Assembly: GCA_035461245.1 (NCBI GenBank) | Contig: DATHVP010000034.1 | Location: forward strand, 1-29,522 | DNA from: SH-MAG3 sp035461245 | GTDB taxonomy: Bacteria; Gemmatimonadota; Gemmatimonadetes; Longimicrobiales; RSA9 | Direction: 5' to 3' | Length of the DNA: 29,522 nucleotides | Made by a program: the position numbers and the translations under genes | Notes under the pieces: generated by a model | What the model was told of the DNA's origin: nothing | Databases searched by the model: none | What the model saw: only the letters and a program-made list of their open reading frames with translations | Part shown: piece by piece, positions 15,826-23,909 of the stretch | Layout: the number at the start of each line of letters is the position of its first letter | Position numbering within the stretch: the first letter of the stretch is position 1

Positions 15826-18800
15826 GTGAACCGATCCGCCCGACTCGCCGGCTACATCGCCCTCGGCATTGCCGGCGGCATGCTCGTGGCAACGCTCGTC
15901 ATCATGTTGCTTACGCGCTCCGACTGGGGCATGGAGCGCGCCCGTCGCTTTGCGGTGAGCTGGCTGGAGGATCGCGTCGAGGGTGAGCTGACCATCGGGC
16001 GGGTCACCGGGCCAGGCCTGCTCGGTGGCGTGGTCATCCACGACTTCGGCATCGTTGATCCCCGCGGCCGACCGTTCCTGAGCAGCGACAGCATGGAGCT
16101 GGCCTATGACTGGCGCTCCCTGCTGGCGGGCCGGATCGTGCTGAACCGCGTGGTGCTGCACCGGCCGAGCATCTTCATCGAGCGGCTGCCCGGCGACACG
16201 CTGTGGAACTTCGAGCACATCTTCGGCGCGCCGGAACCTGGCGCGCCGGAGCAGCAGCGGAACCTGATCCTGTTCGATGACGCGCGCGTGGCGAACGGGC
16301 TGGTGGTGCTGCGCATGCCGTGGGAGCCGGACGGCCCGGTGGAGCCCGGGGACACGGCGCGGCTGGTGCTGGAGCCGGCGCCCGGTGGCATGGTCCGCAC
16401 GATGCGCTTCGAGGACGTGAATGCGCGCCTGAACCGCGTCATCTGGGAATCCCCCATCGAACGCGGTCGGCTCTTCGACATCCAGTCACTCCAGGCCCGT
16501 GGCTACGTCTGGCGGGAGCCGATGGTCATCCGGGACGCCCGGGGCACTGTCACCGCGCGGGACTCGGTGATTGCGTTCGACCTGCCGGAGCTCGTCATGC
16601 CCGGCAGCGAGGCCGGTCTCCTCGGCCGGATCGTGATGCGCACCGGCTCCAACGACATTGACATGCGCGTGGATGCCCGCCGCGTCGTGTTCCGGGACAT
16701 GCTGTGGCTCTATCCGAACCTGCCTGACGACGGCGGCGGCAGCTTCACGCTGCGGGTGCAGAGCCAGCCTGACGGCATCCTCTGGCTCGCGGAGAATGCG
16801 CAGTTGCGCGCACCGGGCACCAACGTTGCCGGCAGCGTGGGCATCGTGACGGGCGACTCGCTGTACTTCACGCAGGTGGACCTGCGCGCGTCGCCGCTGG
16901 ACGTACAGACGCTGGAGCAGATCCTGCCCGGCGGGCTGCCGGTGGACGGCCTGCTAGTCGGCACCATCGAGGTGCGCGGGCCGCTCTCGGCGCTGGAGAC
17001 GCATGGCGACCTCCGCCTGGCCGGCCGGGGGGGTGGCTCGTCGGCCGTGGCGTGGGACGGTGTGCTGGACGTGCGCAACCTGCAGGACCCGCGGGCGCTG
17101 TCGCTGCGCGCGGACGTGAAGCATCTCGAACTTGCCCTGCTGCATGCGCTGAACCCGTCCATCGCGACGGGCAGCGTGCGGGGCACGGTGGAGGGCTCCG
17201 GCCGGTTGACGGCACTGAGATTTGCGGGACAACTGGAACACACGGCCAGGGGCGGTGCCCAATCCAGATTCGACGGCCGCGGCACGGTGCAGGGAGCCGG
17301 CCGCGGCCGCCGTTTCGACCTCACCCTGCTAGCGACATCCGCGACAATTCAGGACCTGGCGACGATGGTGCCGGCGCTCGAAGGCATGGCCGGCGAGCTG
17401 CAGGGTCCTGTGCATCTGTTCGGCACCGCCGACGAGTTCGAGTTCGACGCCGCACTCGCCACGCCCGGCGGCGACCTGGACGTGCGCGCGCAGGTGACGC
17501 GCAGCGCGCCCGGCTCCCGGGTTCGGGCGACCATCCGCACCTCTGAGTTCCGGCTGCACGCGCTGCAACCAGCGTTTCCCGAAGGTGCGGCCGCCGGTGT
17601 GTTCGAGGTGGACGTGGACGGCACTGGCCTCGACGACTTCGCTGGTACGGTGCAGATGCAACTCGACTCCGCCCGCTTCGGTGCGCTGCCCATCGGCCGC
17701 GTCACCGCCGGTGGCCGGCTGGCGGACGGGGTGCTTACCGTAGACAGCGCCTCCGTGCTGACTGTGGCGGGCATCGGCCGCGTTCACGGCAGCATCGGCC
17801 TCGTCGCCGGCCGCAGCGGCCAGCTGGAGGCCGGGTTCCTCAGTGAATCGCTGACGACGCTGGAGGAGCACCTCATGGGCGCGCGGGCGGCTGACGACGA
17901 GCCGCGCCTCGCGGGCCGGCTGGACGCCCTGGTTGCCGTCACCGGCTGGCTGGGATCACTGGATGTTGATGGTCACGTGCGGGGCGAGTCACTGGTGTTC
18001 CGCGGCTCGACCGCCTCGCGCATGCAGGCGGCCGTATCGGGAACGTTCGGCGACGACGTCGGCGGCCTGCGTGTCGCGGTGACGGCCGACTCCGTCGTCG
18101 CATTCTCGCACCCGCTGCAGCAGGCGCGGCTGGAGTTGCTGCACACGCAGGATTCCATGGCCGTGACAGTACAGGGGTCAGCGGCAGGCGAGGAGAAGCT
18201 GCACGTCAGGGCAACGCTGGCGGGTGACGGCGAAGCGGGCGGTGTGCTGCGCCTGCTCGAGCTGCACCTCGGCGGGAGCGCGCCATGGCGACTGGCGGCA
18301 CCGGCGGACGTGCTGCTGGACCACGGCGTGGCTCACGTCGAGAACGTGCAACTGGTCCGGGCCGAGGGCGGCCGGGCCGTGGCCGCTGGCCGGCTGGCGT
18401 GGGCGGAGGCCGGCGCCGACGTCGCCAGCCCCATTGACTTCGGGGTCACGCTCACCGGCATGCCGTTCACCGAATTGCTCCGCTTCGCGCGGTCCAGGGA
18501 GGAGGGCGCCGGCGAGGTGGAGGCACGCCTGCGCGTGACCGGCCGCGCGCTGGATCCCATCGTCGAGGGCGAGCTCGCGGCACGTGACATCGTGTACGGC
18601 GACGTGCACATGGATCGGGCGTACGCGGAACTGAGCTACGCCGGGCTGGGCATAGACCTGCATGCGGAGGCGCAGCACGATGGTCGCAGCATCCTCACGG
18701 CCGGCGGCCGGATCCCGTACGACCTGCGGCTGGCGGCGGTGCAGGAGCGGCGCCGCGACGAGCCGCTGCGGCTGACCATCACTGCCGACAGCCTGCCGCC

Positions 18801-20283
18801 GGCGCTGCCGCTGGGCATGCTCGACGGCTTCAGTAACGCCGCTGGCCGGATCGACGGCACGGTCTCGGTGGCGGGGACGACGCTGGAGCCGACACTCAGC
18901 GGCTCGTTCACGCTGCGCAACGGTACGGCCGACTGGGACGTGACCGGCGTGCGGTACGGCGACGTGAACGGCGAGTTCGTGCTGGAGAACGAACGGCTGC
19001 TGCGCATTGACGTGCGGGCACAGGCAGCGGACCCGCGGGCCCGGCCCGGCCGGACACTCACGGGCGCGCCCACCGGCGGCGCGGGTGCCGTCACGGGCAC
19101 ACTGGAGTTCGTGACGCTCACCGATCCCGCCTTCGACCTGCGCATGAGCGCGAGCCGCGCCTATGCCGCGCGCCGGCGCGACGTCGAGGCGTCCGTCACC
19201 GGGGATGTCCACCTGGGCGGGCGATACAGCCGCCCCGAGGTCAGCGGCTCCCTGCGCGTGGAGCACGGCACGCTCAACGTGGACGAGCTGTACCGGCAGT
19301 ACCTCATCGTCGGCCTCGAACTGGACGACCCCGGCCTGCTCATGCTGGTGGACACGTCTCTCGTCGCCGTGCGGCCGCTGCTGGCTGCGTCCACGAACCC
19401 GTTCCTGCGCAACCTCCAGATCCGGAACCTGCAGGTGGCCGTGGGCAACGAATCCTGGATCCGTAGCCAGGACATGGACGTGGAGGTCACCGGCAACCTG
19501 AACATCAGCTTCGATCGGCGGGACGAGGACCTGCGCATGCTGGGCTCACTGAATGTCGAGCGCGGCACCTACACACTCTACTACCCGCCGCTCCAGTCGC
19601 GCCGGTTCCAGGTGCGGGAGGGCACCATCGTGTTCCCCGGCACGCCGGGCATCGACCCGAACATGACCATCACCGCGGCCTACCGGGCTCGCGCCAACAA
19701 CGAGCCGCTGGACATCCTTGCCGTCGTGTCCGGCACACTCCAGAACCCGCGTGTGCGGCTGGCCAGCGACGCGCAGCCGCCCATCAGCGAGTCCGACCTG
19801 GCGTCCTACCTCTTCTTCGGCGTGCCCACGTGGGAGGTGGCTAATACCGGCGTCGGCGGCGCCGACGTCCGTGCCGTAGCCGGACTCGGTGTCCGCGCCA
19901 TCGGCCCGTCCGTGCTGGGATATGCGTCCAGCGGGCTCCAGACCCTCGTCCAGAACGCCGGCCTGCTGGACTACGTCAGCCTCACCGCCGCTGAGGCCTC
20001 CGCCGCTGATCGCGCTGCCCCCGGCCTCACCAGCTTCCTGGCCGGCACCCAACTCGAGATCGGCCGCTACCTGGGCCCCGACCTCTTCGTTGGCTACAGC
20101 CAGCGCCTTGGCGCTACCACGTATGACCCCGCCATGCGGCTGGAGTGGCGCTTCCGCCCCGAGTATTCCCTTGAGATGTTCGCGGAGGATCGCTTTGCCC
20201 GCCTGCCCGGGTTCGGGCTCCGCTCCGAGCCCGGGCTCCGGAAGGTTTACGGCTTTTCGCTTTTTCGCGAGTGGGGGTTCTAG
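15826..20283 (+). CDS. tamB: TamB-like AsmA/DUF490 inner-membrane bridge protein
   Basis: The 1485-aa protein has an N-terminal membrane anchor (about 8-30), a long AsmA-like beta-rich region (for example LTIGRVTGPGLLGGVVIHDF) and a C-terminal TamB/DUF490 domain. That domain includes GSLNVERGTYTLYYPPLQ and VREGTIVFPGTPGIDPNMTI and ends in EWGF. TamB-type proteins form a hydrophobic groove across the periplasm, moving phospholipids and/or helping outer-membrane protein assembly with TamA. GTG 15826 is one base after the barrel gene stop and gives a clean anchor; the in-frame ATG at 15676 would add 50 residues from inside that gene. It is the last gene of the long operon. Confidence 0.92.
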   Translation: MNRSARLAGYIALGIAGGMLVATLVIMLLTRSDWGMERARRFAVSWLEDRVEGELTIGRVTGPGLLGGVVIHDFGIVDPRGRPFLSSDSMELAYDWRSLLAGRIVLNRVVLHRPSIFIERLPGDTLWNFEHIFGAPEPGAPEQQRNLILFDDARVANGLVVLRMPWEPDGPVEPGDTARLVLEPAPGGMVRTMRFEDVNARLNRVIWESPIERGRLFDIQSLQARGYVWREPMVIRDARGTVTARDSVIAFDLPELVMPGSEAGLLGRIVMRTGSNDIDMRVDARRVVFRDMLWLYPNLPDDGGGSFTLRVQSQPDGILWLAENAQLRAPGTNVAGSVGIVTGDSLYFTQVDLRASPLDVQTLEQILPGGLPVDGLLVGTIEVRGPLSALETHGDLRLAGRGGGSSAVAWDGVLDVRNLQDPRALSLRADVKHLELALLHALNPSIATGSVRGTVEGSGRLTALRFAGQLEHTARGGAQSRFDGRGTVQGAGRGRRFDLTLLATSATIQDLATMVPALEGMAGELQGPVHLFGTADEFEFDAALATPGGDLDVRAQVTRSAPGSRVRATIRTSEFRLHALQPAFPEGAAAGVFEVDVDGTGLDDFAGTVQMQLDSARFGALPIGRVTAGGRLADGVLTVDSASVLTVAGIGRVHGSIGLVAGRSGQLEAGFLSESLTTLEEHLMGARAADDEPRLAGRLDALVAVTGWLGSLDVDGHVRGESLVFRGSTASRMQAAVSGTFGDDVGGLRVAVTADSVVAFSHPLQQARLELLHTQDSMAVTVQGSAAGEEKLHVRATLAGDGEAGGVLRLLELHLGGSAPWRLAAPADVLLDHGVAHVENVQLVRAEGGRAVAAGRLAWAEAGADVASPIDFGVTLTGMPFTELLRFARSREEGAGEVEARLRVTGRALDPIVEGELAARDIVYGDVHMDRAYAELSYAGLGIDLHAEAQHDGRSILTAGGRIPYDLRLAAVQERRRDEPLRLTITADSLPPALPLGMLDGFSNAAGRIDGTVSVAGTTLEPTLSGSFTLRNGTADWDVTGVRYGDVNGEFVLENERLLRIDVRAQAADPRARPGRTLTGAPTGGAGAVTGTLEFVTLTDPAFDLRMSASRAYAARRRDVEASVTGDVHLGGRYSRPEVSGSLRVEHGTLNVDELYRQYLIVGLELDDPGLLMLVDTSLVAVRPLLAASTNPFLRNLQIRNLQVAVGNESWIRSQDMDVEVTGNLNISFDRRDEDLRMLGSLNVERGTYTLYYPPLQSRRFQVREGTIVFPGTPGIDPNMTITAAYRARANNEPLDILAVVSGTLQNPRVRLASDAQPPISESDLASYLFFGVPTWEVANTGVGGADVRAVAGLGVRAIGPSVLGYASSGLQTLVQNAGLLDYVSLTAAEASAADRAAPGLTSFLAGTQLEIGRYLGPDLFVGYSQRLGATTYDPAMRLEWRFRPEYSLEMFAEDRFARLPGFGLRSEPGLRKVYGFSLFREWGF

Positions 20284-20438
20284 GTCTGGAGGCCGCGCGC
20301 CTGGCGGCGCGCTGAGGCCGCCAGTCCATGCGGACAGGCCAGGGCCGCGGGCCCTGCCAAGGCCGCGTGGCACTGGGCTCACCCTAAGGGGACCCGTCGA
20401 AAGGTCGCCACCCTCAGCGGGCACCGCCCGCGGTCCTG

Positions 20439-20456
20439 GCCTGCCCCCAGGCAGGC
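20439..20456. repeat. Hairpin upstream of the htpX promoter
   Basis: GCCTGCC (20439-20445) and GGCAGGC (20450-20456) form a perfect 7-bp stem with a 4-nt loop, 13 bp before the -35 box. A second perfect 7-bp stem (CAGGGCC/GGCCCTG) lies at 20340-20356. Neither has a U-run. They may end the tamB transcript imperfectly or bind a regulator. The 253-bp gap between tamB and htpX contains no other gene. Confidence 0.4.
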
Positions 20457-20469
20457 GGCCCCCACACAC

Positions 20470-20499
20470 TGGACCAGACTGTGCCACTGCGGGTATAAT
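20470..20499 (+). promoter_or_regulatory. Promoter for htpX operon with perfect TATAAT
   Basis: TGGACC (20470-20475) and TATAAT (20494-20499) are spaced 18 bp, giving a start near 20506 and a leader of about 31 nt with GGAGG. The ATG that overlaps TATAAT is therefore upstream of the transcript and not the start codon. An exact -10 consensus is rare in DNA of this GC content. Confidence 0.65.
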
Positions 20500-20536
20500 G
20501 GCGCAGCAAATCAACGACTGCGGAGGTGCAGAAAAG

Positions 20537-21394
20537 ATGGAGCGAGTCAAGGTCTTCATGCTGATGGCCGGCCTCACGGCATTGATGGTGGTGCTGGGCG
20601 GCGTGCTGCTGGGCGGTACCGAAGGCATGATGCTGTTCTTCGTGATCGCGGCGCTGATGAATTTTGGCATGTACTGGTTCAGCGACAAGATGGTGCTGAA
20701 GATGTACAAGGCGAAGATCATCGGGCCGGAAGACGCGCCGGAGCTGTATGAGATGGTGGATCGGCTGCGGCAGCGGGCGGACCTGCCCATGCCGGTGGTG
20801 GCGATTGCGCCGTCGCAGCAGCCGAACGCGTTTGCCACGGGCCGCAACCACAAGCACGCGGTGGTGTGCTGCACGGCAGGTCTGCTGAAGCTGGTGAACA
20901 AGCAGGAGCTGGAGGGCGTCATCGCCCATGAGCTGGCGCACATCAAGCACCGGCACATGCTGGTGGGTACGGTGGCGGCGACGGTCGCCGGTGCCATTGC
21001 CATGGTGGCCAACATCGTGAAGTTCGGCGCCATCTTCGGCGGCCGCAGCAATGAGGGCGGCAACCCCATCGCCATGCTGGCGGTGGCCATCGTCGCGCCC
21101 ATTGCGGCAATGATCATCCAGTTCGCCATCAGCCGGACCAACGAGTTCCAGGCGGACGCGACGGCGGCGCGGATCACGGGCCGGCCGCAGGACCTGTCCA
21201 GCGCGCTGATGCGGCTGGAGTCGTACGCCAAGCAGATCCCCATGCAGGTGAACCCGGCGGCGGCACAGCTCGCCATCGTGAACCCGCTGCGCGGACCCGG
21301 CGCGGCGCGGCTGTTCAGCACGCACCCGGCCACGGAGGACCGGGTGGCACGGCTGCGGGAGATGGAGCAGGACCCGTCGTTCCAGGCACGGTAA
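20537..21394 (+). CDS. htpX: HtpX-like membrane-bound zinc metalloprotease
   Basis: The 285-aa M48B protease degrades damaged membrane proteins at the cytoplasmic membrane. Two N-terminal membrane helices (about 6-24 and 31-48) precede the catalytic HELAHIKHRHM (zinc ligands His131 and His135, Glu132). Two more hydrophobic segments (about 142-160 and 178-197) and the third-ligand region RTNEFQADATAA follow. It ends with LFSTHPATEDRVARL, typical of HtpX. The start is ATG 20537, with GGAGG at 20522-20526 and the promoter just upstream; longer frames run into the tamB gene. A gap of 10 bp leads to the lipid kinase gene, so the two are probably cotranscribed. Confidence 0.95.
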   Translation: MERVKVFMLMAGLTALMVVLGGVLLGGTEGMMLFFVIAALMNFGMYWFSDKMVLKMYKAKIIGPEDAPELYEMVDRLRQRADLPMPVVAIAPSQQPNAFATGRNHKHAVVCCTAGLLKLVNKQELEGVIAHELAHIKHRHMLVGTVAATVAGAIAMVANIVKFGAIFGGRSNEGGNPIAMLAVAIVAPIAAMIIQFAISRTNEFQADATAARITGRPQDLSSALMRLESYAKQIPMQVNPAAAQLAIVNPLRGPGAARLFSTHPATEDRVARLREMEQDPSFQAR

Positions 21395-21404
21395 ACTCCT
21401 GCGC

Positions 21405-22349
21405 ATGCCCGACATCCCACGTACGGCCGGCCCCTATGCCGGCCGTACGCTTATCCTGCTGAACCCGCAGGCAGGCCAGCAGGACCCGGCACGCCTGCGG
21501 CGGCGAATAGGCGGCGCGTTCGCTGAGCACAACACCCCGTTCGACCTGGTCACCACCGAGTACGCAGGCCATGCGTCGGAGCTGGCGCGGGAGGCCGTTG
21601 CCCTGGACTATCGCGCCGTGGCCGTGTGCGGCGGCGACGGCACGCTGGCCGAGGTGGCCACCGGCCTGGCGGGCTCGGACGTACCGCTGGCCATCCTGCC
21701 CCGTGGCACCGGCAACCAGGTGGCGCAGAACCTGGGTGTCCCGCTGGCGCTGCGGAAGGCCATCGACGTCGCCATCCACGGCACACCCGTGAGCATCGAC
21801 CTGGGCCGCATCGGTGACCGCGCGTTCATGCTGGTGGCCGGTGCGGGTTTTGACGCCGCCGTCATGCGCAGCGCCACTCGGGAGCTGAAGGAGCGCTGGG
21901 GCTTCGGCGCGTACGTCTACGCGGCGGTCAAGGAGGCGCTCAGCGCCGCGCCGCGCCGCTTCCGCATCACCGCAGACGGCCGGGACATCGAGGTGGACGC
22001 CGTGTCCGTCATGGTCGCCAACGTCGGCGAACTCTTCGCCCGCTGGCTGCCGCTGCGGCTGCCGCTGGCGGAGCGGCCCACCGGCGCGTGGAATGACGGG
22101 CTGCTGGACGTGGTCATTGTCGCCCCGCGCAACCCGCAGGACATGGCGGCGCTCCTCTGGCAGGCCGCCCAGCGCCGGCTCCACGGCAGCGACCGCTTCG
22201 TCCACTTCCAGGCCCGCGCCATCACCATCGACGCGGACCCCGCCATCGCCGTCCAGATCGATGGCGATCCCGCCGGCGAGACGCCCATCTCCATGGCCGT
22301 CATGAAGGACGCCCTGCGCGTCATCGTCCCGACGCCGCGAACGTTGTGA
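21405..22349 (+). CDS. Diacylglycerol kinase-family lipid kinase
   Basis: The 314-aa protein has the DAGK/LCB5 catalytic fold. It has LILLNPQAGQ (16-25), the nucleotide-binding VCGGDGTLAEVA (Asp78 region), PRGTGNQVAQNLGVP (99-113) and the C-terminal beta domain with VQIDGDPAGETP. Members phosphorylate diacylglycerol, related lipids or sphingosine-like bases; YegS and DgkB are relatives. The exact lipid is not decidable. Its early codons carry a very strong inverted repeat (21420-21449). It follows htpX by 10 bp and overlaps the hydrolase start by GTGA. Confidence 0.92.
   Translation: MPDIPRTAGPYAGRTLILLNPQAGQQDPARLRRRIGGAFAEHNTPFDLVTTEYAGHASELAREAVALDYRAVAVCGGDGTLAEVATGLAGSDVPLAILPRGTGNQVAQNLGVPLALRKAIDVAIHGTPVSIDLGRIGDRAFMLVAGAGFDAAVMRSATRELKERWGFGAYVYAAVKEALSAAPRRFRITADGRDIEVDAVSVMVANVGELFARWLPLRLPLAERPTGAWNDGLLDVVIVAPRNPQDMAALLWQAAQRRLHGSDRFVHFQARAITIDADPAIAVQIDGDPAGETPISMAVMKDALRVIVPTPRTL
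21420..21449. repeat. Perfect 12-bp inverted repeat in the start of the lipid kinase gene
   Basis: The arms CGTACGGCCGGC (21420-21431) and GCCGGCCGTACG (21438-21449) are perfect, with a 6-nt loop, beginning 15 nt after the start codon. The mRNA would form a very stable stem-loop just downstream of the initiation site. The peptide is correspondingly symmetric (RTAG-PY-AGRT). It is not followed by a U-run. Confidence 0.9.
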
Positions 22350-23209
22350 GCGACGTCGTCCGCATCCAGCACCTGCGTTCCGACGACGGCGTCTCCCTCG
22401 CCCTGCACCGCGTCGGACCCGCCGACGGCATCCCCGTCATCCTCGCACCCGGCACGTTCTCCAACTGGAGCTTCTGGCTGGGGACTCGCAGCACCGGCTT
22501 CGCCCGGCTGCTGGCCAGCCACGGCTTCGAGGCGTGCGTCCTCGATTTCCGCGGCCACGGCGCGTCCCAGCGGCAGGCGCCCGGCCAGCGCTGGACCTTC
22601 GACGACTGGGGCCGCCACGATGTGCCCGCCGCCGTCCGCACGCTCCTCGACGAAAGCCGGCGGCCGCTGCTGGTGGGCCACTCCGCCGGCGGCGCGTCCA
22701 TCCTCGCCGCCCTCGCCGCGGAGCCGGACGTGCGCGACGGTGTGACCGCCGCCATCGTCGCGGCGACACCCCTGCCGTGGCTGCAGCACTGGCGGAAGAC
22801 CGCCGCGTGGGCCATGCGCTTCGCGTCCCGGCACATGAACGCGTTCCCCGCGCGGCTGCTCGGCCTCGGCCCAGAGGACGAACTGCCCGGCGTCATGGAG
22901 CAGTGGATGGACTGGAACATCCAGGGCCGCTGGACAGGCGACGACGGCACCGACTACGCCGTCGCGTTTCAGTCGTTAATGACGCCGCTGCTGTTCCTGG
23001 CCGGCTCCGGCGACCACCGCTTCGCACCGCCCCACGCCGTCCGCGGCCTGCACGACCTGGTGGGTTCACCGGACCGGCTGCTCCTCCTGGCGGGCACCGA
23101 CACCGGCTTCAGCCGGGACTACAACCACGTGGACCTCATCGTCAGCAGGGACGCGCGCAGGGAGATCTGGCCGGTCATGCTGGACTGGCTGCGTGTCCGC
23201 GTGGGCTAG
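22346..23209 (+). CDS. Alpha/beta hydrolase (intact copy)
   Basis: The 287-aa protein has an alpha/beta hydrolase fold. It has VILAPGTFSNWSFW (oxyanion region), LDFRGHGAS, the nucleophile elbow LLVGHSAGGAS (Ser113), a cap region rich in Trp/Met (about 145-200), the acid in LAGSGDHRFAPP (Asp223) and the His in RDYNHVDLIVSRDA (His261). It resembles esterase/lipase-like hydrolases of the AB_hydrolase_1 type; the substrate is unknown. GTG 22346 overlaps the kinase stop, so the pair may act together on lipids (inference). The 3' two thirds (from codon 93) is repeated as a broken copy at 25148-25736. Confidence 0.9.
   Translation: MSDVVRIQHLRSDDGVSLALHRVGPADGIPVILAPGTFSNWSFWLGTRSTGFARLLASHGFEACVLDFRGHGASQRQAPGQRWTFDDWGRHDVPAAVRTLLDESRRPLLVGHSAGGASILAALAAEPDVRDGVTAAIVAATPLPWLQHWRKTAAWAMRFASRHMNAFPARLLGLGPEDELPGVMEQWMDWNIQGRWTGDDGTDYAVAFQSLMTPLLFLAGSGDHRFAPPHAVRGLHDLVGSPDRLLLLAGTDTGFSRDYNHVDLIVSRDARREIWPVMLDWLRVRVG
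22622..23206 (+). repeat. Long direct repeat, first copy (partner 25148-25733)
   Basis: About 585 bp of the hydrolase gene is matched at more than nine bases in ten, by eye, to 25148-25733, offset by 2526 bp plus one inserted base. The repeats are in the same orientation and flank the Cys-rich and propeller genes. Recombination between them could delete that segment. Confidence 0.95.
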
Positions 23210-23341
23210 CGTAGCTTACACGGCCAGCCTCCACGCGCGCCAATCCACTTCATATGCCTCGTTGCAGACAGGCCTATGGTTTGCGGAGCGAGCGATTGCC
23301 AAGAGCGGCGGCGTGAGTGAAAGGATCGCGAGGAGGATCCA

Positions 23342-23842
23342 ATGCGAATGACTATCGGGTTTGTCGTCGGGATTGCAGTGGTATTTGCCTTTGCTGGCGT
23401 TCCGGCTAGCGCTTCCGCACAGCGCTGCGAAGAATGCGACACCAACTGGTGGGATGGAACGCAGTGGCACTGGTTCAGCGGCGCCGGCGTATGCGGGGGA
23501 TTCGCCGCAGCAACATCATTTCCGACATGCGCTGCGTGCGGCGGCACCTCAGACTGCCATACAGAGCCGGACACGGGCCCTTGCCACGTGGCCTGTGACC
23601 CGGCCGAGACATTCGCGTCTCAAGAGGGAACCTTAAAGGGTCTGCTGACGGCGGTCCGGCAAAAGCATGGCGAAGCCGGGAACCCGTTCCATCTGTTACT
23701 GGCCGAATTACGCCACAACCCAAATATGAGCTACAGTCCAGCACGCGCCACCATCCGTGTCACGGATTGCATCGGTAATCCCATTGCGGAGTTCAGGCTG
23801 TCCCGCTTGAGCAATCTTCGTCTCAGGTTAGCACTCTCCTAG
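23342..23842 (+). CDS. Cysteine-rich secreted protein, unknown
   Basis: The 166-aa protein has a clear signal peptide (about 1-26, ending ASA-QR). A mature region follows with nine Cys, at residues 29, 32, 51, 63, 66, 72, 81, 85 and 143, including CEEC, CAAC and an aromatic patch NWWDGTQWHWF. I know no family for it; disulfides or metal binding are likely outside the cytoplasm. AGGAGG at 23331-23336 is a strong ribosome site, 5 nt from the ATG, and lies between short inverted arms GGATC/GATCC (23323-23340). The DNA here is less GC-rich than the core genes, suggesting later acquisition. The odd basic, Leu-rich C-terminus may be a mutated end. Confidence 0.72.
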   Translation: MRMTIGFVVGIAVVFAFAGVPASASAQRCEECDTNWWDGTQWHWFSGAGVCGGFAAATSFPTCAACGGTSDCHTEPDTGPCHVACDPAETFASQEGTLKGLLTAVRQKHGEAGNPFHLLLAELRHNPNMSYSPARATIRVTDCIGNPIAEFRLSRLSNLRLRLALS

Positions 23843-23909
23843 CCGATACAGCGATTCGCGGCAATAGGTCCGGGGGGCGGTCCCGTCCGACACGCTTTGG
23901 AGGTGTTGT

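Noticed and set aside
20498..20536. Upstream ATG (MAQQIND...) as the htpX start
   Set aside because: It overlaps the TATAAT promoter box and so would not be in the mRNA; ATG 20537 has a good ribosome site and the expected HtpX N-terminus.
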